From the NCBI RefSeq assembly GCF_009766005.1, contig NZ_LMUK01000025.1, positions 1 through 64,000 on the forward strand: a stretch of DNA of 64,000 bases. Direction: 5' to 3'. Position 1 is the stretch's first letter. Every line of letters starts with the position of its first letter. This DNA is from Bradyrhizobium sp. S69. GTDB taxonomy: Bacteria > Pseudomonadota > Alphaproteobacteria > Rhizobiales > Xanthobacteraceae. Shown piece by piece: positions 53,222-62,258 of this stretch. The translations under genes were made by a program, and so were the position numbers. The notes below the pieces were generated by a model. That model searched no databases. It was not told where the DNA came from and saw only the letters and a program-made list of their open reading frames with translations.

Positions 53222-54221
53222 AGTCGAGATCCGGGCCGTCTCCAAGGCGTTCGGCAAGACACAGGCGGTTGGCGATCTGTCCCTGACCGTTGCAGACGGT
53301 GAGTTCGTCGCGCTGCTTGGGCCGACCGGCGCCGGCAAGACCACGACCTTGCGCCTCGTCGCCGGATTGGAGATGCCGGACAGCGGTTCGATCCGGATCG
53401 GTGGCCGCGACGTGACCGGCGATGCACCGGCCGATCGCGACGTCGCTTTCGTGTTCCAGCAATATTCGTTGTATCCGCATCTCACCGTGTTCGAGAACAT
53501 GGCGTTCGCGTTGCGCGCCCCGATCCGTCGGGTGCCGCAGGCCGAGATTCGCGCCAAGGTGCACCAGGTGGCGCGTTTGCTTCAGATCGAAACCAAGCTT
53601 GACAACAAGGCGACGCAATTATCGGGCGGGCAGATGCAACGCGTCGCGATCGGCCGGGCGCTGGTGCGTTCGCCGCAGGTCTATCTGATGGACGAGCCGC
53701 TCTCCTCGCTGGATGCCAAGCTGCGCGGCGAGATGCGGCTTGAACTCAAGCGCATCCAGACCGATCTCGGCGCCACCATCCTCTATGTCACCCACGATCA
53801 GACCGAAGCCATGACCATGGCTTCGCGGATCGGCGTGATCGAGGCCGGGCGGCTGATGCAGATCGGGACGCCGCGCGAGATCTACGAGAACCCGGTTAGC
53901 GCCTATGTCGCCGCGCGGCTTGGCCAGCCGGCGATCAACTTGTTGCCCGCCGCGTTGTTTGCCGGTGTGCCGCCGCAGGCGCGGACCATCGGCGCGCGTA
54001 CCGAGCACCTGACGATCGCGCGCGGTGGCGGCGAGGTATCGGCAACCGTGACGCGGATCGAACATCTCGGCGACCAGAGCCATCTCCATCTCAACCTGCG
54101 CGGCCAGCCTGTCGTAACGTTGTCCGACCCCGAGGCAAACCTCGGCGCCGGCGACGTCGTATCGCTCCGCCTCAACAAGCCGCTGTTCTTCGATGCGGCC
54201 GGCGCAAGGGTAGCGGCATGA
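53214..54221 (+). CDS. ABC transporter ATPase 2
   Basis: A 335-residue MalK-type ATPase. Walker A is GPTGAGKTTT, the signature LSGGQMQRVAIG is canonical, Walker B is VYLMDEPLSSLD and the switch YVTHDQ. A shorter TOBE region follows. It pairs with ATPase 1 to power import. GAAGGAGG before ATG 53214, inside the previous gene, and a 4-bp overlap with dhaL show coupled translation. Confidence 0.92.
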   Translation: MAEVEIRAVSKAFGKTQAVGDLSLTVADGEFVALLGPTGAGKTTTLRLVAGLEMPDSGSIRIGGRDVTGDAPADRDVAFVFQQYSLYPHLTVFENMAFALRAPIRRVPQAEIRAKVHQVARLLQIETKLDNKATQLSGGQMQRVAIGRALVRSPQVYLMDEPLSSLDAKLRGEMRLELKRIQTDLGATILYVTHDQTEAMTMASRIGVIEAGRLMQIGTPREIYENPVSAYVAARLGQPAINLLPAALFAGVPPQARTIGARTEHLTIARGGGEVSATVTRIEHLGDQSHLHLNLRGQPVVTLSDPEANLGAGDVVSLRLNKPLFFDAAGARVAA

Positions 54222-54832
54222 CACTCGATCGGGCAAACAGGGAAAAACTGGTACGGGCGCTGGCGGGAACGGTGATCGAGCACGCCGACGAACTGACCAG
54301 CCTCGATCAGGCGATCGGAGATGGCGATCATGGACTGAACATGAAGCGCGGCTTCGAGGCCGTGCTCGCGACGCTGCCGGATCTTGCCGACAAATCGTTG
54401 CCGGAAATGCTCAAGGCCATCGGAATGACGCTGGTGATGAAGGTCGGCGGCGCCTCTGGACCGCTGGTCGGTACGTTCTTCATGGAACTCGGCAAGGCGC
54501 TTCCGGAGCAGCCCGCGCGCGCCGATCTCGTTGCGGCGACGGACAGGGCGATCAATGCGGTCAAGGCGCGCGGACGCTCGGAACCGGGGCAGAAAACCTT
54601 GCTCGACGTATTGGTGCCGGTACAAGCCGTATTGGCCAATGGCGGCGACGCCCGCGCGATCGCGGCGGAGGCGGCACGCGCCGCCGATCGTACCGCGCCC
54701 ATGCTCGCCATCCGCGGTCGCGCGTCCTTTCTCGGCGAACGTTCGATCGGTCACATGGACCCGGGTTCGCGTTCGGCGTCCCTGCTGATCGGCGCGGCTG
54801 TTACGACACTGGAGTTCGAGGCAAATACATGA
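54218..54832 (+). CDS. dhaL: Dihydroxyacetone kinase subunit DhaL
   Basis: A 204-residue cytosolic subunit that carries ADP and passes phosphate to dihydroxyacetone bound on DhaK. The Mg-ADP site IGDGDHGLNMKRGF (DGDHG at 35-39), the nucleotide loop GGASGPLVGTFF and HMDPGSRSA are intact. In PTS-type kinases the ADP stays bound and is rephosphorylated by DhaM. It overlaps ATPase 2 and dhaM by 4 bp each, which ties uptake to phosphorylation. Confidence 0.95.
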   Translation: MTLDRANREKLVRALAGTVIEHADELTSLDQAIGDGDHGLNMKRGFEAVLATLPDLADKSLPEMLKAIGMTLVMKVGGASGPLVGTFFMELGKALPEQPARADLVAATDRAINAVKARGRSEPGQKTLLDVLVPVQAVLANGGDARAIAAEAARAADRTAPMLAIRGRASFLGERSIGHMDPGSRSASLLIGAAVTTLEFEANT

Positions 54833-55230
54833 GCAGTTCAAATTCCGCCAACGTCGGAATCGTCATCGTTTCACATTCTCCCAAAATCGCCGAGGGCGCA
54901 GCCGATATGGTGCGTCAGATGGTCGGCAGCGCCGTGCCGCTGGCCTGGACCGGCGGCGACGTTGATGGAGGGCTCGGCACGAATGTTGCTGGAATCCTCG
55001 AGGCGATCGAGGCGGCTTGGTCGCCGGCCGGCGTCGCCGTGCTGGTCGATCTGGGCGGGGCGGAGACCAATTCGGAGATGGCAGTGGAGATGTTGGCCGA
55101 AGACCGGCGCGTGCGGGTCGTGGTTTGCAACGCGCCCGTGGTCGAGGGCGCGGTGATCGCCGCGACCGAATCTTCAGGCGGCTCGTCGCTGGCTGCCGTC
55201 AAGCGTAGCGCGGAGGAATTCTATGCATGA
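54829..55230 (+). CDS. dhaM: DhaM phosphocarrier (EIIA-type domain only)
   Basis: A 133-residue protein of the mannose-EIIA fold. The phosphorylated histidine is His16 in VIVSHSPKIAEG, and LVDLGGAETNSEMAVEML is a family hallmark. In E. coli DhaM this domain is fused to HPr and part of enzyme I; here it stands alone and HPr and enzyme I follow as separate genes in the same order. It rephosphorylates the ADP on DhaL. It overlaps the HPr gene by 8 bp. Confidence 0.93.
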   Translation: MSSSNSANVGIVIVSHSPKIAEGAADMVRQMVGSAVPLAWTGGDVDGGLGTNVAGILEAIEAAWSPAGVAVLVDLGGAETNSEMAVEMLAEDRRVRVVVCNAPVVEGAVIAATESSGGSSLAAVKRSAEEFYA

Positions 55231-55537
55231 TGTCAACGCCGGCCGCGCGGCTGAAGCTTTCGCGACGCTGACCGCCTCGGCGGTTCTGGTCAATCCGGTC
55301 GGTCTGCACGCGCGGCCGTCGGTCAAGCTCACGCAAAGTGCCAAGGGTTTTGCCGCCAGGATCGAATTTGCCCTCGCGGCGGACGGGCCCTGGACCGACG
55401 CCAAGAGCCCGGTAAAAGTGATGCGCGTGAAGGCGCCGCAGGGGGCGACGCTGCATTTCCGCGTCACCGGTCCCGACGGCGAGGCGGCGCTTGCCGCGAT
55501 GCTGGCGCTGGTGCGTGACGGCTTCGGCGAGGCATGA
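55223..55537 (+). CDS. HPr-like phosphocarrier
   Basis: A 104-residue HPr with a 13-residue N-terminal extension. The phospho-histidine is His29 in NPVGLHARPSVKL. The regulatory Ser46 region reads SPVKVMRVKAPQG, so the serine targeted by HPr kinase is absent and this copy probably serves only phosphate transfer between enzyme I and DhaM. GAGGAATT lies just before its ATG, and it overlaps dhaM by 8 bp. Enzyme I begins 4 bp after its stop. Confidence 0.92.
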   Translation: MHDVNAGRAAEAFATLTASAVLVNPVGLHARPSVKLTQSAKGFAARIEFALAADGPWTDAKSPVKVMRVKAPQGATLHFRVTGPDGEAALAAMLALVRDGFGEA

Positions 55538-55541
55538 GGCG

Positions 55542-57137
55542 GTGACCGAGGTTCATCTCACCGGCCGTCCTGCGTCGCCCGGCCTCGCCATTGGGCCGGT
55601 CACTTTGCTGACGGCCGCTGTCGCCGACAGGTCGGCGGTCGGCGATCCCACGCAAGAGGCCTCCGCGCTGCAGGCGGCGATCAAAGCCGCGGCGGCGGAT
55701 ATCACCGGGCTGATCGCGACGGTGCAGGGCGAAGCCGTGGATATCCTGGAATTCCAGGTCGCGATGCTGGAAGATGACGCGCTGGCAGAGGGGGCTTACG
55801 ACGCCATCTCGGCGGGTATTGCCGCCGACCATGCCTGGCGTTCGGCGCTCGATGCCGAGATATCTGGTTATCGCGACGCCACAGACGAATATTTTCGCGC
55901 CCGTGCCGCGGATCTGGCCGATATCCGCGACCGGGTGCTCGCGCATCTGAGCGGTACGGATACGGCGAGAATTTTCGGCGATTCGATCGTCGCCGGTGAG
56001 GATATCTCGCCCACCATTTTCTTGGCCGCCGACTGGACCCGCGGGGGTGCCATTGCACTGGCCGCCGGCTCGCCTTCGTCGCACGTCGCGATGCTGGCGC
56101 GTGCGCGTGGGGCCCCGATGGTGGTCGGGCTCGGTCCGTTGTCGTGGAACGGGCATCCGCCTTCACTGGCGCTGGTCGATGGCGATGCGGGAACGGTCAT
56201 CTTCGATCCGGAGCCGGAAACGCGGCGCCTGTTTGAGCACCGGATGTTGGCTGCGAACGCCGCGCGAGCCGTAGCCGACGCCGGCAGGGCCGGGCCTGCG
56301 TGCACGGCGGATGGCCGGCGGATCGCCGTGCTTCTCAACATCGCCGCGCCTGAAGACTTGACGGGGCTCGATCCCGCTATCTGCGACGGCATCGGGTTGG
56401 TGCGCACCGAGTTTCTGTTCGAGGCCTCCCACGGCCTGCCGGACGAGGACGCCCAATACGCAGTGTATCGGCGTATCCTCGACTGGGCCGAGGGAAGGCC
56501 GGTGACGATTCGCACCCTCGATGCCGGCGGCGACAAGCCGATCGCGGGTTTGACGATCGATGGCGAGCGCAATCCGTTTCTCGGCCTGCGCGGCATCCGT
56601 CTCTCGCTGGCGCGGCCGGAGGTGTTTCGCGTGCAATTGCGCGCGCTGTGCCGCGCGGCCGTGCACGGGACGCTGAAGGTGATGCTGCCGATGGTCGCGG
56701 TCCCATCGGAACTCGACGGTGCGGGCGGCATGCTTGATGCGGAGTTTGCGGCCCTGAAAGCCAAAGGCATCGCCTGCGCCCGTCCGCCGCTCGGAATCAT
56801 GGTCGAGGTCCCGGCCGCAGCGCTCCGCGCCGAGGATTTTGCGGCTGCGTTCTATTCCATCGGATCGAACGATCTGACCCAGTACACGATGGCCGCGGCG
56901 CGCGACATCGGCGCCGTCGCTGACCTCAACGATACCGGCAATCCGGCGGTGTTGGCGCTGATCGCCCAGACCGTCGAGGCCGGACGCAAGCGCGGCGTCG
57001 AGGTCTCGCTCTGCGGCGACGCGGCAGCCGATACGCGACTGACGACAGCGTTGCTCGCGACCGGGCTGACGACGCTCTCGGTCTCACCGATTGCGGTCGC
57101 GCGGCTCAAGGCTGCGATCGCCAAGGTGGATGCATGA
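55542..57137 (+). CDS. PTS enzyme I (PEP-protein phosphotransferase)
   Basis: A 531-residue soluble enzyme that takes phosphate from PEP and passes it to HPr. The phospho-histidine is His181 in SPSSHVAML; the PEP-binding barrel has GIGLVRTEFLF, FLGLRGIRLSL, the SIGSNDLTQYTMA motif and the C-terminal CGDAAAD cysteine. It is full-length, unlike the truncated enzyme I part of fused DhaM. GTG 55542 starts the domain 4 bp after HPr. Its stop overlaps the regulator gene. Confidence 0.93.
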   Translation: MTEVHLTGRPASPGLAIGPVTLLTAAVADRSAVGDPTQEASALQAAIKAAAADITGLIATVQGEAVDILEFQVAMLEDDALAEGAYDAISAGIAADHAWRSALDAEISGYRDATDEYFRARAADLADIRDRVLAHLSGTDTARIFGDSIVAGEDISPTIFLAADWTRGGAIALAAGSPSSHVAMLARARGAPMVVGLGPLSWNGHPPSLALVDGDAGTVIFDPEPETRRLFEHRMLAANAARAVADAGRAGPACTADGRRIAVLLNIAAPEDLTGLDPAICDGIGLVRTEFLFEASHGLPDEDAQYAVYRRILDWAEGRPVTIRTLDAGGDKPIAGLTIDGERNPFLGLRGIRLSLARPEVFRVQLRALCRAAVHGTLKVMLPMVAVPSELDGAGGMLDAEFAALKAKGIACARPPLGIMVEVPAAALRAEDFAAAFYSIGSNDLTQYTMAAARDIGAVADLNDTGNPAVLALIAQTVEAGRKRGVEVSLCGDAAADTRLTTALLATGLTTLSVSPIAVARLKAAIAKVDA

Positions 57138-57565
57138 CCCACGATGCCGGCGAAGCCACAACTGGACCAGGCGACAGCAACGTCGCGGACTACAAGCTGA
57201 TCCTGCGGCGAGTGCTCGACAACCGGCCGTCCGGAACGCGGCTGAAACTCGCTGCGGCTTTGGGCAAGAACCGTTCCTTCGTCAGCCAGATCACCAATCC
57301 GGCCTATCTGGTGCCGATTCCGGCCAAGCATGTCGCGATCATCTTCGAAGTCTGCCATCTCTCCGGCGCCGAGCGCGCGGCATTCCTTCAAGCCTATGGA
57401 CGTGCGCATCCCGGCCGGCTGCGTGCACCCCACCGCGATGCGCGAACGCGTACCCTCGTGGTGACGGTACCGGACCTCGGCGATGACAAGAAGAACCGTG
57501 CGCTCGAACAGCTGATCGTCGATTTTGCCGCGCGGCTCGCGCGCTATGCCGAGAGCGTCGGCTGA
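57134..57565 (+). CDS. Small HTH (XRE-like) regulator
   Basis: A 143-residue protein with a helix-turn-helix at about residues 35-85 (LKLAAALGKNRSFVSQITN and IPAKHVAIIFEVCHLSGAER). An arginine-rich linker and a C-terminal helix follow (KNRALEQLIVDFAARLARYA) that could dimerise. It overlaps enzyme I by 4 bp and is probably the local regulator, with the inverted repeat at 48334-48361 as a candidate site. I recall similar small regulators beside dha genes in rhizobia but cannot name it. Confidence 0.8.
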   Translation: MTHDAGEATTGPGDSNVADYKLILRRVLDNRPSGTRLKLAAALGKNRSFVSQITNPAYLVPIPAKHVAIIFEVCHLSGAERAAFLQAYGRAHPGRLRAPHRDARTRTLVVTVPDLGDDKKNRALEQLIVDFAARLARYAESVG

Positions 57566-57610
57566 CGGGTTGATCTGGACTGCAAGACAAATAGAAGCGG
57601 GAGGACGTTC

Positions 57611-58600
57611 ATGAAGAAGCTGATCAACGGCACCGACACGGTTCTCGAAGAAAGTCTCGACGGCCTCGCCGCCGCGCACGCGGATATCCTGCTGCTTGGC
57701 GCCGAGCGCAAATTCGTGCGCCGCCGCGTGTTGAAGCCGGGCAAGGTCGCGCTGATTTCGGGCGGCGGCTCCGGACATGAGCCGCTGCACGCGGGCTATG
57801 TCGGCCTCGGCATGCTCGATGCCGCTTGCCCGGGTCAGGTCTTCACCTCACCGACGCCCGACCAGATGATCGAGGCCGCGGAGGCGGTCGACACCGGGGC
57901 GGGGGTGCTCTTCATCGTCAAGAACTACGAAGGCGATGTGATGAATTTCACCATGGCCGCCGAGATGGCGGAGCGGGAAATCGCAACGGTGGTCACCAAC
58001 GATGACGTGGCGGTGGAGAAATCGACCTACACCACCGGCCGTCGCGGTGTCGCGGGCACGCTGATCGTGGAAAAGATGGTTGGCGCCGCGGCCGAGACCG
58101 GGCTGCCGCTTGCCGCTCTCAAGACGCTCGGCGACGAGGTCAACCGGCGCACCCGTTCGATGGGCGTGGCGCTATTGCCGTGCACCGTGCCGGCGGCAGG
58201 GCGGCCGAATTTCACCCTGGCGGACAACGAAATGGAAATGGGCGTCGGTATCCATGGCGAGCCCGGCCGGCGCAGGGTGCCGCTGGCGTCTGCCGATGCG
58301 ATTGCAGCCGAACTGCTCGACGCGATCGTGAGGGATCTCGCGCCAGGCAAGGGGAGCGAGGTGCTGCTTCTGGTCAACGGGTTCGGCGCAACGCCGCTGA
58401 TCGAACTCTGTCTGATGGTCAACGCCGCCAAGCGGATCCTGGATAATGCGGGCATCACGACCGCGCGTTTCCTTGTCGGCTCCTACGTCACGTCGCTCGA
58501 TATGGCCGGTGTCTCCATCACCGTCTCCGTGCTCGACGGCCAGGCCAAGACGTTGTGGGATGCTCCGGTGCACACGGCGGCGCTGCGTTGGGGTGTCTGA
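57611..58600 (+). CDS. dhaK: Dihydroxyacetone kinase subunit DhaK
   Basis: A 329-residue cytosolic subunit that binds dihydroxyacetone covalently. The substrate histidine is His215 in GVGIHGEPG; the hallmark SGGGSGHEPLHAGYVG and NYEGDVMNF are intact. DhaL transfers phosphate from ADP-bound intermediate to DHA, giving DHAP for glycolysis. It lies last in the operon, 45 bp after the regulator, with a GGGAGG ribosome site before ATG 57611. In most species dhaK precedes dhaL, so its place at the end is unusual. Confidence 0.95.
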   Translation: MKKLINGTDTVLEESLDGLAAAHADILLLGAERKFVRRRVLKPGKVALISGGGSGHEPLHAGYVGLGMLDAACPGQVFTSPTPDQMIEAAEAVDTGAGVLFIVKNYEGDVMNFTMAAEMAEREIATVVTNDDVAVEKSTYTTGRRGVAGTLIVEKMVGAAAETGLPLAALKTLGDEVNRRTRSMGVALLPCTVPAAGRPNFTLADNEMEMGVGIHGEPGRRRVPLASADAIAAELLDAIVRDLAPGKGSEVLLLVNGFGATPLIELCLMVNAAKRILDNAGITTARFLVGSYVTSLDMAGVSITVSVLDGQAKTLWDAPVHTAALRWGV

Positions 58601-58704
58601 TCTTCGTTCTCAGAGCGGGTTTCGAACTGAGAGATTCTGGTCGGTTGGACACACCGGCAAATGCGCTTATTGCGTCCCGTGTAGTTGGTGACGGGCCGGC
58701 GCGC

Positions 58705-60261
58705 TCAGCTCACGTGCCGCTCCCGGCTGTCCCAGAACGGCTTGCGCAGTTCGCGCTTGAGAACCTTGCCGGCTCCGGAGAGCGGCAACGGATTCTCGCT
58801 GATGTCGACGCTGCGTGGACATTTGTACCCGGCGATCAACGTCTTGCTGAATTCGATCAGTTCGTTGGCTGACACCCTCGTATTGCTCCTGGTGACGACT
58901 ACGGCATGAACCTGTTCGCCCCAGCGTTCGCTGGGAATGCCGATGACCGCGCACTGCGCCACGGCGGGATGTTGCGCGATGGCATTTTCGACCTCGACCG
59001 AATAGACGTTCTCGCCGCCGGAAATGATCATGTCCTTGACCCGATCGACGACATAGACGAACCCGTCCTCGTCCATGTAGCCACCGTCGCCGGTATGCAT
59101 CCAGCCGTCGATCACAGCCTTGGACGTTTCTTCCGGCCGCTCCCAATAGCCCATCATGACATTATCGCCGCGCACCGCGATTTCCCCGACTGCCCCAATG
59201 GGCAGGGGCCTGTCATCGGTATCGACGATACGAACCTCGCAGCCGAGGGTGGCGCGACCGGCGCCGCGGTGGCGGCCCTTGGCGCGGCTATCGCCGATGT
59301 GCTCGTTCCAATGCAGGATCGTGGCAATCGGAGAGAGTTCGGTCATGCCGTAGGCCTGGGTGAACTGCACTTTCGGTAATGCTGCGATGGCTCTGCCGAG
59401 CACCGCCTCGCTGATCGGCGAAGCGCCGTAGATGATGTTCTTCACGGAGGACAAATCGTAGGAGCCGAGGGCGGGATGATCGACCAGCATCTGGATCATC
59501 GTCGGGACCAGAAGCACGTCGGTGACGCGCTCATTCTGGAACGCAGCCATCACGCCTTCCGGAGTGAAGGCCTGAATGATGACGTTGGAGCCACCATTGA
59601 GCAGCAACGAATACATCGCCGCACCGTTGGCGAGGTGAAACATCGGTGCGGCATGGAGATATACCGAGCTGTTGGGAAAGAGCCCTTCGCCGAGGGCATT
59701 CATCGCGTTGGCCATGAGATTGCCGTGGCTGAGCATGACCCCCTTCGAGCGGCCGGTGGTGCCACCGGTGTAGAAGATGCCGGCGAGATCGGCGCTCACG
59801 CGCATGGCGTCCGGAATTGGCTGGTTCCGAAGCAGCAACGCCTCAAAGCTTTCTATTCCGGCGGGTACATCGCCATCGTCGGCGAAGACCAGTTTCAGGC
59901 CGGGGAGAGCTTTCGCGAGTGACACGCCGATCGCGGCAAACGTCTTGTCGACGAACAGGACCTGCGCGCGACAATCACGCATGGCGTCTTCGTTTTCCAG
60001 CGGGCTCCAGCGAATGTTGAGCGGCACGATCACCGCACCGGCCCATGCCGTCGCGAGATAGAGTTCAAGGTATCGATCGGAATTGAGCGATAGGATCGCG
60101 ACGCGGTCACCGGGGTTGGCGCCAAGGGAACGAATCCCTGCGGCCAGCCGCGACACGCGTTCCCCAATCTCGCGCCAGTTCCGTCGCCTGCCGCCAAACA
60201 CCGTCGCGAGGCCGGTCGGGTTGATCTGTAATGCCCGCCGCAGCCCATGCGTTATGTTCAT
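58705..60261 (-). CDS. Acyl-CoA synthetase (AMP-forming)
   Basis: A 518-residue ANL-superfamily ligase that activates a carboxylic acid with ATP and CoA. The P-loop-like YTGGTTGRSKGVMLSH, the QAYGMTEL motif, TGDGGYMDEDGF and the C-terminal lysine in GKVLKREL are intact. Neighbours (SCP2 thiolase, MaoC pair, SDR) suggest a long-chain, branched or sterol side-chain acid as substrate. ATG 60261 follows GGGAGAAG; frames extending to 60480 add 73 unlikely residues. Confidence 0.93.
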   Translation of the reverse strand: MNITHGLRRALQINPTGLATVFGGRRRNWREIGERVSRLAAGIRSLGANPGDRVAILSLNSDRYLELYLATAWAGAVIVPLNIRWSPLENEDAMRDCRAQVLFVDKTFAAIGVSLAKALPGLKLVFADDGDVPAGIESFEALLLRNQPIPDAMRVSADLAGIFYTGGTTGRSKGVMLSHGNLMANAMNALGEGLFPNSSVYLHAAPMFHLANGAAMYSLLLNGGSNVIIQAFTPEGVMAAFQNERVTDVLLVPTMIQMLVDHPALGSYDLSSVKNIIYGASPISEAVLGRAIAALPKVQFTQAYGMTELSPIATILHWNEHIGDSRAKGRHRGAGRATLGCEVRIVDTDDRPLPIGAVGEIAVRGDNVMMGYWERPEETSKAVIDGWMHTGDGGYMDEDGFVYVVDRVKDMIISGGENVYSVEVENAIAQHPAVAQCAVIGIPSERWGEQVHAVVVTRSNTRVSANELIEFSKTLIAGYKCPRSVDISENPLPLSGAGKVLKRELRKPFWDSRERHVS

Positions 60262-60302
60262 CGCGCTTCTCCCTTTGATCGGTTTCACAACGCGGGCGCT
60301 GA

Positions 60303-60968
60303 CTACGCCTTCTTCTTTGTGATTTTCTTTGCGGCTCGCGTTTTTGCGAGGCCGTCGGTCAGTTGAACGGAAAATTGGCTGGCGATGGCTTCGGCCGATA
60401 ATGCGCCGTCGTGCTTGAACCAATGCCCGATCCAGTTCAGCGATCCAACGATCGCAAACGTGGTGAGCTTGACGTCGCATGGCTTGATCGAGCCGTCCTT
60501 GACGCCCTCGCTGACGTAATTGCGAAAGGCTTGATCTATCCGTCGTTTGCCCGCGCGAGCAATTTTCTGGTTTGCCTCGGTGAGGTCGTGTGAATTGAAC
60601 CGGACCAGGCTGGCCCCAAAATCGCTGGCCATGCCCAGCGCGTAACCCTGGATCAGTTTGCGAAGCTTGCTCAGCCCGGTCCCGTTACCCGCATCGATCT
60701 CGGCGATACAGTCTTCGACACGCTCCTGTCCGAGCGCCCAGCACTCGAACAGGATCTCGTCCTTGCTGCGAAAATAATTGTACAGCGCGGGCTTGGTGAT
60801 GTTCAGGCGCTCCGCGACCCCGTTGAGGGTGGCGCGATGATAGCCCTGTTCGAGAAACAGTTGCACGGCCGTTCGCAGCACGGCCTCGCGCTTCTCGTCG
60901 CGCGCGCGGCGGCGGCTTGCGAACGGCATCCACGGCGAGGGATCGGAAGAGGGGTGGCGCGCATCCAT
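60303..60968 (-). CDS. TetR-family regulator of the lipid-degradation cluster
   Basis: A 221-residue regulator with the TetR helix-turn-helix (LRTAVQLFLEQGYHRATLNG, then ITKPALYNYFRSKDEI) and a FadR/KstR2-like helical ligand domain, which often binds acyl-CoA thioesters. It lies between the ligase gene (41 bp away) and the divergent thiolase operon. A near-palindromic site sits in the divergent promoter, so it probably represses both directions until the substrate's CoA ester accumulates. Confidence 0.9.
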   Translation of the reverse strand: MDARHPSSDPSPWMPFASRRRARDEKREAVLRTAVQLFLEQGYHRATLNGVAERLNITKPALYNYFRSKDEILFECWALGQERVEDCIAEIDAGNGTGLSKLRKLIQGYALGMASDFGASLVRFNSHDLTEANQKIARAGKRRIDQAFRNYVSEGVKDGSIKPCDVKLTTFAIVGSLNWIGHWFKHDGALSAEAIASQFSVQLTDGLAKTRAAKKITKKKA

Positions 60969-60991
60969 ATCGATTGTCCGCAGGCTCGGCG

Positions 60992-61032
60992 TTGACTCGT
61001 TCGGAATTCCCGTATATTACCCACGAGTAATA
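60992..61032 (+). promoter_or_regulatory. Promoter with candidate TetR operator
   Basis: TTGACT (60992-60997) and TATTAC (61015-61020) are 17 bp apart. TATTAC-CCACGA-GTAATA at 61015-61032 is a dyad with 6-bp arms covering the -10 and start. A bound TetR dimer would repress the thiolase operon. Confidence 0.65.
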
Positions 61033-61064
61033 AGAAGTCCAGCGGGTAATTTATGGAGGATGAC

Positions 61065-62249
61065 ATGGCTTCTCGTGCTTATGTGGCGGGCGTCGGCATG
61101 ATCCCGTTCGTCAAGCCCGGCGCCAACGCGCCGTATCATGTGATGGGTGCTGAGGCGACCAAGCTGGCGCTGAGCGACGCAGGCCTCGACTACAGTCTGA
61201 TCCAGCAGGCTTACGTCGGTTACGTCTACGGCGACTCGACGTGTGGACAGCGCGCGCTTTATCCGGTCGGAATGACCGGCATCCCGGTCATCAACGTCAA
61301 CAACAATTGCTCGACCGGCTCGACGGCGCTGTTCCTGGCGCGTCAGGCCATCGAGTCGGGAGCGGCCGATTGCGTGCTGGCGCTGGGCTTCGAGCAGATG
61401 AAGCCCGGCGCGCTGGGTGCGGTGTTCACGGACCGGCCGAGCGCGTTCGACGAGTTCGACGCGGCCGCCGACAAGCTGGTCGATGCCCCCGGCGTTCCCC
61501 TGGCGCTGCGCTATTTTGGCGGCGCCGGCCTCAGCCACATGAAGAAATACGGCACGCCACTGGAGTCCTTTGCCAAGGTGCGCGCCAAGGCGAGCCGTCA
61601 TGCCAAGAACAATCCGCTGGCGCTGTTCCGCAAAGAGCTGACCACCGAAGACGTCATGAACGATCAGGTGGTCTGGCCGGGGGTGATGACCCGGCTGATG
61701 GCCTGCGCGCCGACCTGTGGTGGTGCCGCCGCGGTGCTGGTTTCGGAGAAGTTCGCGAGCCAGCACGGTTTACGCAAGGATGTCCGGATCGCCGCGCAGG
61801 CCATGACCACCGACTTCGCCTCGACCTTTGGCGCCGGCGATATGATGCAGGTCGTGGGCTTCGACATGACGCGGACTGCGGCAAACAAAGTTTACGAGGC
61901 TGCCGGCATCGGCCCGAACGATGTCGATGTGGTCGAGCTGCATGACTGCTTCGCCCATAACGAACTGATCACGTACGAAGGGCTCGGGCTTTGCCCCGAA
62001 GGTGGTGCGGAGCGTTTCATCAACGATGGCGACAACACCTACGGCGGCAAGTTCGTCACCAATCCCTCCGGCGGCTTGCTGTCGAAGGGGCACCCGCTCG
62101 GCGCCACCGGTCTGGCGCAATGCTACGAGCTGACGCGTCAATTGCGCGGAACGGCTGCGGCGACGCAGGTCGATGGCGCGCGATTGGGATTGCAGCACAA
62201 TCTCGGCCTTGGCGGCGCCTGCGTCGTGACGCTCTACGAGCGGGCGTGA
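61065..62249 (+). CDS. SCP2-type thiolase (lipid-transfer protein)
   Basis: A 394-residue thiolase-fold enzyme. Catalytic-loop residues are visible: Cys in NNNCSTGSTAL, His in VELHDCFAHNEL, and GHPLGATG near the C-terminus. This branch (Ltp/SCP-x) cleaves beta-ketoacyl-CoA esters of branched or steroid side chains, sometimes by retro-aldol chemistry with MaoC-type partners. GGAGGATG before ATG 61065 sets the start; ATG 61053 is in the ribosome site itself. It heads the divergent operon. Confidence 0.9.
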   Translation: MASRAYVAGVGMIPFVKPGANAPYHVMGAEATKLALSDAGLDYSLIQQAYVGYVYGDSTCGQRALYPVGMTGIPVINVNNNCSTGSTALFLARQAIESGAADCVLALGFEQMKPGALGAVFTDRPSAFDEFDAAADKLVDAPGVPLALRYFGGAGLSHMKKYGTPLESFAKVRAKASRHAKNNPLALFRKELTTEDVMNDQVVWPGVMTRLMACAPTCGGAAAVLVSEKFASQHGLRKDVRIAAQAMTTDFASTFGAGDMMQVVGFDMTRTAANKVYEAAGIGPNDVDVVELHDCFAHNELITYEGLGLCPEGGAERFINDGDNTYGGKFVTNPSGGLLSKGHPLGATGLAQCYELTRQLRGTAAATQVDGARLGLQHNLGLGGACVVTLYERA

Positions 62250-62258
62250 GGTCCGGAC

